Positions 8,084 to 16,817 of a stretch of DNA of 42,644 nt are shown piece by piece. Within the stretch, counting starts at the first letter, position 1, and each line of letters opens with the position of its first letter. Source of the DNA: Galactobacter valiniphilus (GTDB taxonomy: Bacteria; Actinomycetota; Actinomycetes; Actinomycetales; Micrococcaceae); contig NZ_QQXK01000030.1 in the NCBI RefSeq assembly GCF_003575975.1, positions 1 to 42,644 of the forward strand, read 5' to 3'. A model generated the notes under the pieces. That model had not been told where the DNA came from. It did not search any database and worked only from the letters and a program-made list of their open reading frames with translations. The translations under genes and the position numbers were made by a program.

Positions 8084-9804
8084 CGGCCGGCCTCCTCAAC
8101 AGCGATGCGCCCGGCCAGCGCTTCGGCCTGGCGCTTCTGGTCCTTGATGCCGGCGGCATCCTTGCGCTCGAACACGGCCTCGAGGCGTACCACCGTGGGC
8201 GGGACGTTGCGATAGACCATGAGTGCCTGGCCGACCTCGAGCTGCTTGAGCTCTTCGGCTCGCATCACGGCCTTCTCCGCGGTGCTCACCGTGCGCGATC
8301 CGCCGCCGCGGCCCACGGAGTAGGAGGAGCGTTGCTCGTCGCGCACGCCCATTTCCTCGGCGTACTCCTTCAGGTTGGAGGCCTTGAGCCCGGGGAGGAG
8401 GAACTTCACGTTGGCGGTCTCCTCGATGGTCTCGGCGACTTCGCGGCCCCAGCGTGAGACGTTCTGGGAGAAGGACTGGCTAAAGCCCAGCACGCGGATG
8501 CCGCGCCCGCCGGAGTCGGTGAGCACGGAAGTCATGTCCGGTAGGGCTGCGACGTTGGGGGCCTCGTCCAGGAGCATCGACAGCGGAGGCCAGAGCCGCC
8601 CGCCGGGGCGCTGCTGGGAGAGGCGCTTAGCGGTGCGGAAGACGTAGTCGGTGAACATGGACACCAGCGGCGCCATCCGTGAGTCCGCGCCGTCGGCCAG
8701 GACGTACAGGGTGTTGTTCCCGGCCAGGAAGTCTTCGGCCTTGAACGCGATCGAGGTAGGAACCCGGAACTGGGAGAGCACCCGTTCGGAGACGAGCGGT
8801 TCGACCAGGCCCATGAGGGTGGCCTTGATCGAGTCCTGCGTCTCCCCAGCACGGGAGGACAGGCGCTCCTTGAGGTGGCCGGTGAACACGTCGTTGTATC
8901 CGAAGCCCGTGAGGATGTCGACGGGCTCACGGTTGCCAGGGTCCATGATCCACTTGATCACGTCGCCCATGTCCTTGTGCCCGATCGCGGCCGCGTGCAG
9001 CAGACGCCCGAGGACGGCCGCGGCCTGGCCGGAGAACCAGTCCCCGTTCTTCGTGCCCTTCATCGGCGCAGCCGAAGCCCACGCCAGACCCCGATCCAGG
9101 GCCTCGTTCTGGTCCTCACACCCGGAGATCGGGTTCCACCGGACCTGATCAGGCCAGTTGGAGATCTGGTCCAGGTCGAAGACGGCCACGCGGCCCTTCT
9201 CCTGGCGGGCGATCGCCGTCCAGAACAGCACGTCCACCTTGGTGGAGGTCGTCAGCACGGGGCCGATGGCTTCCAGGATCGCGGGGACCACGATGTAGAG
9301 GGTCTTGCCGGCGCGCTGCGGGGCGTAGCACCAGCCCGCGTCCTCCCACTGTGCCCACAAGGCCGTCTTGCCGTTGTAGGCGACCTTCACCACCACGTCT
9401 TCGTCCTTCACATCGGGCGGGACGTCTAACGCCTGGCGGGCCTTGCGCGCGGCGGGCTTGAGCCCCATCACCGAGAGGATCGAGCGACCCACGGGGGTCT
9501 TCTCGTTCTTGCCTCGGTTCAGCAGCGGGGCGATGAGGAAGTAGTAGCCGAACGTCAGCACCACCATGATGCCGATGAGCAGCACCACGAGCAGGATCGT
9601 GGAGCCCGTGGACCAGTGGAACTGGCCGGCGGTGGCGTACTTGATCAGCTCGATGGGGTTCCAGGAGACCTTGGAACCCTTCACGGGCATCCAGGCCTGG
9701 CCCCAGTTGATCGCCGCCAGCACCACAGCCACGACGGCGGCGATGAATACCCACGCCATGATCGTGGAGCTGGCCCCAGAGGAGCGCTTCGGGGTGGAGG
9801 GCAT
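8080..9804 (-). CDS. Type IV coupling protein (VirD4/TraG-like ATPase)
   Basis: This 574-aa inner-membrane ATPase should dock the relaxase-DNA complex to the secretion channel. Two transmembrane helices lie near residues 14-34 and 66-88. The Walker A is a divergent APQRAGKTLYIVVP (around 160-170), Walker B is MLLDEAPNVAAL (around 408), and the following SGGRGIRVLGFSQSFSQ matches the usual VirD4 helicase-like motif. The C-terminus (AGRIAVEEAGR) is charged. The ATG at 9804 has a good AGGAG site. It sits between the VirB4-like and DUF4913 genes. Confidence 0.9.
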   Translation of the reverse strand: MPSTPKRSSGASSTIMAWVFIAAVVAVVLAAINWGQAWMPVKGSKVSWNPIELIKYATAGQFHWSTGSTILLVVLLIGIMVVLTFGYYFLIAPLLNRGKNEKTPVGRSILSVMGLKPAARKARQALDVPPDVKDEDVVVKVAYNGKTALWAQWEDAGWCYAPQRAGKTLYIVVPAILEAIGPVLTTSTKVDVLFWTAIARQEKGRVAVFDLDQISNWPDQVRWNPISGCEDQNEALDRGLAWASAAPMKGTKNGDWFSGQAAAVLGRLLHAAAIGHKDMGDVIKWIMDPGNREPVDILTGFGYNDVFTGHLKERLSSRAGETQDSIKATLMGLVEPLVSERVLSQFRVPTSIAFKAEDFLAGNNTLYVLADGADSRMAPLVSMFTDYVFRTAKRLSQQRPGGRLWPPLSMLLDEAPNVAALPDMTSVLTDSGGRGIRVLGFSQSFSQNVSRWGREVAETIEETANVKFLLPGLKASNLKEYAEEMGVRDEQRSSYSVGRGGGSRTVSTAEKAVMRAEELKQLEVGQALMVYRNVPPTVVRLEAVFERKDAAGIKDQKRQAEALAGRIAVEEAGR

Positions 9805-9854
9805 CGGTGTCTCCTAAGACTGAGATCGAGCAGGACGGTCAGAAGAGGTGGCTC

Positions 9855-10445
9855 TCACCACTCGGGATCGAGGGGCCGCAGCAGCAGCACTGCCGCGTAG
9901 TCCTCGAAGGTGTACCCGGAGGCGTCGACCACCAGGTCAAGCAGCACCGGCGCCGCTGAGTCCTCCAGGGCGTCGAGGTCCTGGCGCAGCCGGAGCTGAT
10001 CAAGGCCCTGGAGCTTGGCGGAGAACAGATGCCCGCGCTCGTCGCGCACATGCACTGTCGGATCGTTCTGTGCCCAGAACTCGGCCTGCCGGTACTCGTG
10101 GAACTCAGCCCAGGGCCAGCCCTCCCAGTCCCGGCACTCCTCACCGACACCGGCCCCACAGGCTTGGCACGCCAGGCTCAGGAACGTGCCAGGGAAACGC
10201 AACCCCGCCTCGTCCAGGCTCACGGCCGAGGCCGCGAGCACTCGGGGAGCCGGCAGCCAGGCAACGAAGCTTCCCTGCTCGGTGACCTCCGCCAGCAACG
10301 CCACCTCATCCAAGGGGTTGCCGTGGCCACCGCGCCGAGCCAGGTAGTGCCCACCCTCATAGGTGACGTGGTGACGATTCGAGCGCTCCGGCGCCTGACT
10401 CGGCGACGCAAGAGCGGACGGGTGCGTCTTAGGCTGCGAGGCCAT
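9855..10445 (-). CDS. Cys-rich soluble protein, possible zinc ribbon
   Basis: This encodes 196 aa from the ATG at 10445, which overlaps the 3' end of the VirB4-like gene by 17 bases and has a GAGGAG tract upstream. The one striking motif is CQACGAGVGEECRDW (around residues 93-107), a CxxC plus a further Cys as in small zinc-binding ribbons of phage and plasmid proteins. The rest shows no membrane segment or known catalytic site. Position inside the transfer operon suggests an accessory role in conjugation, but the function is unknown. Confidence 0.6.
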   Translation of the reverse strand: MASQPKTHPSALASPSQAPERSNRHHVTYEGGHYLARRGGHGNPLDEVALLAEVTEQGSFVAWLPAPRVLAASAVSLDEAGLRFPGTFLSLACQACGAGVGEECRDWEGWPWAEFHEYRQAEFWAQNDPTVHVRDERGHLFSAKLQGLDQLRLRQDLDALEDSAAPVLLDLVVDASGYTFEDYAAVLLLRPLDPEW

Positions 10446-11997
10446 TGGACTCACGCTCCTCACGGGCGCTGTGGACGAGCATGGCGGTGTCCGTATCGGT
10501 CAGGGCCACTTCCAGGTCGGATCGGGTGTGCTTGAGGTTGATGGCTGGGTGCTTGCCGATCTTGAACAGGCACTCACCCCGGTTCAGGTGCTTGATGGTC
10601 GCTTCACTGCCCGGGGCCAGATCGAAGAACTCCACAGCGGAGAGAGCGTCTTGGTTGCGCTTTTGCATGTAGACGGCCACGGTGGAGCACTCCTTCAAGA
10701 TCGTCTCGGCGGCAGAGTTCTTGGGGATGTCAGAGACGTGGTGGAAGGCGAACCAGTTGCCCAGGCCGATACCGCGGGAGACCTTCAGGTTGCGGCGGAT
10801 CACGGTGGCGACCATGCCGACCACGACGTGCCAGGCTTCTTCGATGATGAAGTGTGTCTTGCGCCCTGCAGCGCGCTGGGCGAAGAGGTGGTTGGCCAGC
10901 CAGGTGTTCACGACCATCATCACCAGCGGGATCGCCGGCCCGGACTCGGGCAGCTGGGAGATGTCGAAGACCGTCAGCCCGGCGCCCAGGCGCACGGACT
11001 GGCTTGTTTCGCCGTCGAAGAGGCCGGCGAGGTCGTCACTGACCATGCGTTCGATCTCGAAGGCCATGTCCAGGCCCCAAGCCCGCATCGCGGCGACGCC
11101 CTCGTGTACCAGGGCGGCATCGTCCTCGTGTGGGTCGATCAGGCGGGCCATGAGCATCCGCAGCGTAGGGACCTTCCCAGCCGCGGCCGCGTCCAGGCGG
11201 GCGCGGCGGTGGGCGGTGCGCAGCGCCTTGCCCTCACGCGGGGTGAGGGTGCGATCCATGATCGTCTCGATCATCACGCGCACCAGCCGGTTCTGGTTCT
11301 CCGGCCGCGGGGCGTTGGCGTCTTCCTTCTCCTCGAGGCGCTGGGCGTCGGAGGAGAGCGGGTCAATGTCCAGGTACGGGGCGACCTCATCGTCCAGGAC
11401 GTTCAGGCAGGTGCCGCCGGTGCCGATGCGGAAGGTGATGGGCTCACGCCCCATCAGGCGCGACAGGGAGGCGTATTCGCCCTCGGTGGCGTCCGAGCCC
11501 TGGGGCTTCTTATCCACCACGAGGACGTCGCGGCCCATCAGCAGCGGGCGCAGGGTGCCCCAGGTCTTCAGCAGCGAGGACTTCGAGGAGCCCACGTCGC
11601 CGATGATGCACACGTTCGGGTCGTTCACGAGCTCCGGGTAGGACACGAAGGGGTCGTGGATGATGATCTGCCCGGAGTCCTCATCAATGCCCACGATCAG
11701 CCCGCGATGGTTCGTCGGCGCCCACGGCACCGCCAGGTTGGAGACCTCCATCTGACGGGTCGTGGACAGCGCCCCGATCGGGGCCGGGTCATACATTCCC
11801 AACGCCGAGCCGATCGTCAGGCGCCGGCCGGCGTCGAAGGACGCCCACGGCTCCGACTGCCCACCGGCCACGGCCCGCTCCGCCCGCTCGGAGCGCACCT
11901 TCTTCGAGGTGCGTGCCGGGCGGTTCTTCTTGCTCTTGCGCGAGCTCACCTCATCGGCGGCGGCCGCCGGCTTTGGGGTGCGGGTGAAGATGCTCAT
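10429..11997 (-). CDS. VirB4/TraC-like conjugative transfer ATPase
   Basis: This 522-aa cytoplasmic ATPase should energise type IV secretion. Walker A is VCIIGDVGSSKSSLLKTWG (around 125-143), with Ser where most families have Gly before Lys. Walker B is HFIIEEAWHVVVG (around 380). The start is ATG 11997 (MSIFTRTPKPAA), overlapping the upstream stop by four bases. The longer frame upstream is Arg-rich shadow sequence. Residues 1-45 are basic and disordered. In actinobacterial systems this protein pairs with an SCO6880-like membrane protein, which is the gene directly upstream here. Confidence 0.88.
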   Translation of the reverse strand: MSIFTRTPKPAAAADEVSSRKSKKNRPARTSKKVRSERAERAVAGGQSEPWASFDAGRRLTIGSALGMYDPAPIGALSTTRQMEVSNLAVPWAPTNHRGLIVGIDEDSGQIIIHDPFVSYPELVNDPNVCIIGDVGSSKSSLLKTWGTLRPLLMGRDVLVVDKKPQGSDATEGEYASLSRLMGREPITFRIGTGGTCLNVLDDEVAPYLDIDPLSSDAQRLEEKEDANAPRPENQNRLVRVMIETIMDRTLTPREGKALRTAHRRARLDAAAAGKVPTLRMLMARLIDPHEDDAALVHEGVAAMRAWGLDMAFEIERMVSDDLAGLFDGETSQSVRLGAGLTVFDISQLPESGPAIPLVMMVVNTWLANHLFAQRAAGRKTHFIIEEAWHVVVGMVATVIRRNLKVSRGIGLGNWFAFHHVSDIPKNSAAETILKECSTVAVYMQKRNQDALSAVEFFDLAPGSEATIKHLNRGECLFKIGKHPAINLKHTRSDLEVALTDTDTAMLVHSAREERESNGLAA

Positions 11998-13631
11998 CGG
12001 ATTCCCCTTCCCAAGGGCATGACGGCCGCCAGGGCCAGGTCTTGTTTCCCGTCGAGCCATTCGATGCGCTCGATACCGGCGTCGAAGGCTTGGGCCTCGA
12101 TCTGTGAGGAGACTTGGTAGAGCTCTTCCTCCGAGGCCACCGTGAAGGAGATGTACGCGGCCCACTCAGCACCGTGGTGCCCGGAATTGGGCTTCAGGTC
12201 CATCGCGCGCTGCGTGTCCGCGCCCAGCAGCACCTCTTCGGTGCCGTCGCCGACCTGGCCGCGCTTGTCGCGTTCGCGCTTGCGGGCAACGGAGGTGGCG
12301 CGGCGGCGGCGAGCCTTGCCGCGGGAGATCGCGGCGTCCTCGAGCTTGTTGATCCAGGAGACCGAATGCACCACGGCCGGCTGGATGGTGGAGACGAACT
12401 GGTTCATCGTCCGCACCGAGATCTCATCGCCTGCGAAACCGTTGCGGGGGATGTAGCCGGTGCGCGTGTACGCGCGCCCGTCGGCCACGACCGCCTCGCG
12501 GGTGATCGAGCCATCCAGGTGGGAGAACACCGTCTCGGGGGTGACGGCGACGGCGTCGACGTCGAAGCGGTAGGGGTTTTGCAGGTGGGCGAGCAAGCCC
12601 ATGAGCATGGTGCCGTCCACCGGGCGGAAGTCCTCGAAGGAGCCACCCATGCGGCCCTTGGCCATCAGCGTGTGCGCTTCCTGGGCGATGCCGCGTTCGC
12701 GGGCGTCCTCGTAGCCGGCGAAGCGTCGGTCCAGACGCGAGAGCGCCTCGGACCTATCAAAGCGCAGCACGACGTAGGAGCGGTGCTGCTCCCCGACCCG
12801 GCGGGCGTCCGTCGTGAGCTGCTGGTAGGAGCGCAGCACCTCTTCGCTCACGTGCCCGTCCACGAAGTCTTTGAGCCACATGACGTGATCGACCATGTCG
12901 GCCGGGACCGAGCGGGTGAAGGACTGCACGTGCGAGACCGGGTGCGTGCGCCGGGCCGCCTGCGCCAAGAACCCTGCGCCCCAGGACAGGAATGGCACCT
13001 CGGCCACATCGGACTCCACCGCCCCCAGGGACTTGCCCTGCACCTCAAACACCACCGAGTAGTAGGCATCGGCGGTGTTGGCGTGCCGGGCGACCGCGAT
13101 CATCGACCCGTCAGGGCAGGGCACCTGGCGGATCTGGACCTTCCCGAAGAACAACGGAGCCGCCAATGCCTGCGATGAGCGCTCCTTGGCGCGCTTCATC
13201 GCCGCCACGAGCTGTGCCGGGCGCTCCTGGCTGGCGCCGGGCGCGGCCGGGGCCGGCTGCTTGGCCTTGCGCGCTGCGAGCACCGCCTTGGCGTGCTCAC
13301 GGTTCGCGGCCACCCGCGCGGCCGCTTCGGCCTCGGTCTGAGGGTCAAAGACGTTCGTGCCCTGGCGTGCGCGCACCCTCGTGTAGATCGCCTCCGTGAG
13401 AAGGGCGATCACCGAGCGCCCACCCAGCAGCGGCGCCGGCCACGAGAGCAGCAACCCCGCCCCGGCGATCGCCGCGGCGAACACCAGGGACCACAGCGAA
13501 GACATTCCAGTCAGCAAGACCGCCGCCGCGATCAGACCGGCGCCGATCAGGAACCAGGTCTCGGGCTTGGAGCGGCCACCGATCAGGCCGCGGCCCTTGA
13601 GCTCTCCACCAAGTGCAACGCTGCGTGCCAT
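11994..13631 (-). CDS. SCO6880 family type IV secretion protein
   Basis: This 545-aa protein begins MARSVALGGELKGRGL and has two adjacent membrane helices at about residues 24-66 (TWFLIGAGLIAAAVLLTGM, then a second). A large soluble domain resembles the N-terminal part of VirB4 proteins without a P-loop, as known for the SCO6880 family. In actinobacteria the VirB4 function is often split into this membrane partner and a separate ATPase, and both are here with an ATGA overlap. The ATG at 13631 has a strong site (CAGGAGTAGGGG) that overlaps the stop of the upstream gene. Confidence 0.85.
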   Translation of the reverse strand: MARSVALGGELKGRGLIGGRSKPETWFLIGAGLIAAAVLLTGMSSLWSLVFAAAIAGAGLLLSWPAPLLGGRSVIALLTEAIYTRVRARQGTNVFDPQTEAEAAARVAANREHAKAVLAARKAKQPAPAAPGASQERPAQLVAAMKRAKERSSQALAAPLFFGKVQIRQVPCPDGSMIAVARHANTADAYYSVVFEVQGKSLGAVESDVAEVPFLSWGAGFLAQAARRTHPVSHVQSFTRSVPADMVDHVMWLKDFVDGHVSEEVLRSYQQLTTDARRVGEQHRSYVVLRFDRSEALSRLDRRFAGYEDARERGIAQEAHTLMAKGRMGGSFEDFRPVDGTMLMGLLAHLQNPYRFDVDAVAVTPETVFSHLDGSITREAVVADGRAYTRTGYIPRNGFAGDEISVRTMNQFVSTIQPAVVHSVSWINKLEDAAISRGKARRRRATSVARKRERDKRGQVGDGTEEVLLGADTQRAMDLKPNSGHHGAEWAAYISFTVASEEELYQVSSQIEAQAFDAGIERIEWLDGKQDLALAAVMPLGRGIR

Positions 13632-13636
13632 GACCC

Positions 13637-15640
13637 CTACTCCTGTTCCTTCGAAGCGGGGGCGCCCTTGAAGTTCCCCCACGAAGTGGGCATCTGCCCA
13701 TAATCACTAGCCGCGCGGCGGGCCGCGCGGGCGCTTTCACGCCCAGCCCACAGCGCCCCCACCAGACCCGACTTGATCGCCCCACCAGTCGCACCTGCAG
13801 CCGTCGCCAACGCCGAAGAACCACCCCCGCCGGGGCCGGCGTTCAAAGCGGCGCGGCGGCCACCAGAACGAGCGCCAGGGGCCGCAGAACCGCCAATGGA
13901 AGTGGTGCTGCCCGGGGTAGCACCAGGCTCCCCGGCAGAAGCTCCCGTGCCCTGCTTACTGACTGAGCCGCCGGCGTTGGTCCAGGCCGCGCCACCGCGG
14001 CGCTGCCGCGCACCGGCCCCGGCGGTGCCGGTGGCTGGGCTCGCGGACGAGGCGCCACCAGCGGCAGTGGAGCCCGCCCCGGACCCGCCGCCCCAACCGG
14101 CCTGCGTGCCCGAACCCGCCGAGCCAGAGCCCGGAGCGTTGAAGGACTGGCCGCCGCCCTGGGTACCGGCGCCGCCGCCGTGGGAGTCGGCGGCCGCGCG
14201 ACGTCGCGCGCGCCCGTTCTGCTGCAGGGTGCTGAACGCCTTGCCCGCGCCGCCGGTCACCGCGCCTGCCACACCACCGGCCAGCACGGCCCCGCCGGTG
14301 CCGGAGGGGACGTCGTCGGCGTCCAGGACCGGCATGAACTTGAACAGCAATGCCGGGGAAAGGGCCAGCATCAGCAAGATGATCCCGGTGGCGGCCAGGG
14401 AGCCGACGTTGACCAGCACGTCATCGGTGCCGGTCTTGAACGCAGGGGTGGCGGCCAGGAGCGAGAACGCCCCGCCGAGCAGGACGAACACGATGGGCTT
14501 CATGAAGATCATGACCACGACCACCGAGCCGATCTTCGCCAGGCGCGGGCGCAGGCTCGGCACCAGGGCCAGGCCCCACAGGATCGCCACGGCCAGGCCG
14601 GCGAAGCCCATGAAGAACGGGCTCAGCAGCAAGAACACCAGCAGGCCAAAGGCTCCCAGCAGCAGAATGCCGAAGAGGATCACGGCCAGCACGGACCCGA
14701 ACCAATCGGTGGACTGCATGGCACCGAAGCCAGCGATCACGGAGACGAAGTTGTTGATCGCCCCAGCAGCCCAGCCTGAGGCCCCATCCGTCAGGCCGGA
14801 CGACCACTTCTGCGCCAGGCCCATCAGGCCCGGGCCGAAGATCGCCAGGAGGAACCCGCCAGGCAGGTAGTACATCATCGAGGTGCCAAAGGAATCGTCA
14901 GAGACCTTCCCCTCGCCGTAGCGCTTGAAGAGCAACAGCATCATGAAGGTCATGACCACCACGCCGATGCCAGCGAACGCACCCCACACGCTGCGGAACT
15001 CCTTCGAGTTCGCATCCAGACCAGTGACGGAGGTCAGGGAGGTGAGCACCTGCTTGGTGCCCTCCACTGACTGCGTCTTGAAGTCATTGGCCAGGTTATC
15101 CAGGGCGGTCTTGGGGTCCGCGATGAACTTGGCCACGTCGATGGCGTTGCTCACCCCCGTGACCTTGCCCAGAATCGCGAACGCGGCCATCAGGGTGGCG
15201 TCGTTGGCCTTCTTCATGCCGGCGAGCACCTGGTTCGCGCAGCCCTTGGCGAATGACTCACTCGGGGAGCCCTGCGCGATCGCCAGGCAGATCTTCGTGT
15301 CCGGGACCTTGCCCTGGATGAACTCATCGACGTTCTCGTAGGCCTTCGTCAGGCCAGCACGCACGACCTCCTCACACCGATCCTTCACCCCCAACTGATC
15401 TCTGAAATCTGCTTTCTCGCATTTCTTCTTGGCGTCTTCGATGATCGCTTCGTCGCGGACCTTGGCCTTGCCGGCCGCGTCGAGGCTGTTCCAGCGCTTC
15501 CACTGATCCGCGTTCATCCCCGAGGGCGGGTTATCCGCCGCCGAGGCCGGAGCCACCGGCGTGGCCACGACCAAGAAGGCCACCAAGGCGGCCATCAGGA
15601 CATTCAGCGCCGTGCGCCAGCTGAGCTTCTTACTGAGCAT
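13637..15640 (-). CDS. VirB6/TrbL-like channel protein with Gly/Ser-rich tail
   Basis: This 667-aa protein has an N-terminal signal sequence (residues 1-34, ending PVAPASAAD). An extracytoplasmic helical region of about 160 residues follows, then six to eight membrane helices at about 205-450. The tail (around 470-640) is of extreme low complexity, dominated by G, A, S and T. This layout matches the TrbL/VirB6-like membrane channel subunits of Gram-positive conjugation systems. The start is ATG 15640, overlapping the upstream stop by 11 bases. The disordered tail is longer than needed for a channel core and may reach the cell surface or act as a scaffold. Confidence 0.8.
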   Translation of the reverse strand: MLSKKLSWRTALNVLMAALVAFLVVATPVAPASAADNPPSGMNADQWKRWNSLDAAGKAKVRDEAIIEDAKKKCEKADFRDQLGVKDRCEEVVRAGLTKAYENVDEFIQGKVPDTKICLAIAQGSPSESFAKGCANQVLAGMKKANDATLMAAFAILGKVTGVSNAIDVAKFIADPKTALDNLANDFKTQSVEGTKQVLTSLTSVTGLDANSKEFRSVWGAFAGIGVVVMTFMMLLLFKRYGEGKVSDDSFGTSMMYYLPGGFLLAIFGPGLMGLAQKWSSGLTDGASGWAAGAINNFVSVIAGFGAMQSTDWFGSVLAVILFGILLLGAFGLLVFLLLSPFFMGFAGLAVAILWGLALVPSLRPRLAKIGSVVVVMIFMKPIVFVLLGGAFSLLAATPAFKTGTDDVLVNVGSLAATGIILLMLALSPALLFKFMPVLDADDVPSGTGGAVLAGGVAGAVTGGAGKAFSTLQQNGRARRRAAADSHGGGAGTQGGGQSFNAPGSGSAGSGTQAGWGGGSGAGSTAAGGASSASPATGTAGAGARQRRGGAAWTNAGGSVSKQGTGASAGEPGATPGSTTSIGGSAAPGARSGGRRAALNAGPGGGGSSALATAAGATGGAIKSGLVGALWAGRESARAARRAASDYGQMPTSWGNFKGAPASKEQE

Positions 15641-16373
15641 TGGAGACCTCGAACCAACCGTCGCGCGAAAGCGGCTTGCCCTCATCGGAGGTGAAGAGCC
15701 GGTTGATCACCTCCGGGGTGATCTTCACGAATCCCTCCGACGCAGGTTGTGACACCTCCTGGCCAGTGTCGAACTCGTAAAAATCCGGGTACGTCTCCTT
15801 CCAGGTGCCATCGACATAGTTCACCTGCACAGCAGTCATGCGTGTCTCAGCAATGTTGGTTGAGGGACGGGTGTCGGTTGAGGAAACGGCCAGGACCACC
15901 AAGGCACTTTGCCCCTCAGTGCACTTGGCGATATTGAACAGTCCAGGTGCTGCAACGTTCACTTGCAGGGCACCGGGGGCGGCTTCTCCGATCACGGTCG
16001 AGACGAAGTACAGCTTGCTCGTCACGTCGTCTTGGGTTGCATAGATCATGGGTGCGGTCTTGGTGAGCGCGTCCATGTCCGGCTTCTCCGCGGAGCGGCC
16101 GAAGGAGTAGTAGTTCAGGGCGGCTTGGGCGGCTTCTTGGCAGGAGGGGCCGTAGCCGACGCGAGTCTTACCGTCGGGCGCGAGCTCGCGCCCGCCTTCA
16201 CCCACGCGGATGGGTGAGACGGGGAAGCCGTATTTGCCTGTCGTTGCGGCGCCGGTGGACGAGGTCTCGGGGCCGGCCGTGTTCTCGGGGCGGTTCAGGA
16301 CCACGGTGAGGATGACGGCTGCGACGATGACCACGATCAGGCCGGCGCCCATGATCCACCAGCGCCGGCGCAT
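15630..16373 (-). CDS. Single-pass conjugation accessory protein
   Basis: This 247-aa protein has an N-terminal anchor at residues 8-27 (MGAGLIVVIVAAVILTVVL). A Thr/Ala/Gly-rich linker precedes an extracytoplasmic domain of about 190 residues (from GFPVSPIRVGEGGRE). Topology and operon position, between the pilin-like and channel genes, match VirB8/TcpC-type or similar bitopic subunits of Gram-positive type IV systems. I see no sequence signature that proves the fold. Two Cys residues (around 77 and 150) could form a disulfide outside the cell. The ATG overlaps the previous stop by one base (TGATG). Confidence 0.65.
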   Translation of the reverse strand: MRRRWWIMGAGLIVVIVAAVILTVVLNRPENTAGPETSSTGAATTGKYGFPVSPIRVGEGGRELAPDGKTRVGYGPSCQEAAQAALNYYSFGRSAEKPDMDALTKTAPMIYATQDDVTSKLYFVSTVIGEAAPGALQVNVAAPGLFNIAKCTEGQSALVVLAVSSTDTRPSTNIAETRMTAVQVNYVDGTWKETYPDFYEFDTGQEVSQPASEGFVKITPEVINRLFTSDEGKPLSRDGWFEVSNAQ

Positions 16374-16726
16374 CAGAGCATCCCGATCACGTTGAGGATG
16401 GCACCGACGATCACACCAAGCGCGGCGATCAGGGCGAAGGCCAGGGCGGAGCGCTTCAGGCCGGTGGCGCCGTCTTCCATGTCATCGCTCATGCCGCGCT
16501 GGCGTGCGGCGGCCCAGGAGGCGCCGTTCTTGATCATGAAGAACACGGCCACGACCAGGGCCAGCGCCCAGGCGCCGCCGAGGATCAGGGAGATTGCGTT
16601 GGTGAACTTCACTCCGAAGACGTCGAGCTTCGGGGTGACGCCCTTGAGGGGGTTGTCGACCTTGTCGGCCAGGACAGGGATGGTGCCAAGGGCCAGTTCG
16701 GCCTTCATGGCGAGGGTGGTGATCAT
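16373..16726 (-). CDS. VirB2/pilin-like small membrane protein
   Basis: This encodes 117 aa with two membrane helices (about residues 43-67 and 93-115) joined by a basic, Trp-containing loop (KNGASWAAARQRGMSDD). The N-terminus is hydrophobic. The arrangement is that of VirB2/TrbC-like pilins or the equivalent small subunits of actinobacterial transfer systems, but the sequence is too short and variable for a firm family call. It is the second gene of the leftward operon. Confidence 0.65.
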   Translation of the reverse strand: MITTLAMKAELALGTIPVLADKVDNPLKGVTPKLDVFGVKFTNAISLILGGAWALALVVAVFFMIKNGASWAAARQRGMSDDMEDGATGLKRSALAFALIAALGVIVGAILNVIGML

Positions 16727-16784
16727 GGTGGTTTCTCTTTCTTGGGTCTTCCGCGCGGATGCCCACCCGCGAGGTGCTTGGGTT

Positions 16785-16811
16785 TCACCCTCAGGCAGTT
16801 GTCTGAGGTGA
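16785..16811. terminator. Hairpin between operon genes
   Basis: TCACC(C)TCAGGC (16785-16796) pairs with GTCTGAGGTGA (16801-16811), forming a stem of about 11 bp with one bulged C and a short loop. It lies in the only sizeable gap of the leftward operon, between the ATPase and pilin genes. There is no U tract, so it is more likely a processing or attenuation hairpin that lowers or separates expression than a full terminator. Confidence 0.45.
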
Positions 16812-16817
16812 GGAGGG

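Noticed and set aside
10471-12120. Open frame of 549 codons on the plus strand over the VirB4-like gene
   Set aside because: The minus-strand frame carries Walker A and B motifs and operon overlaps; the plus frame has none.
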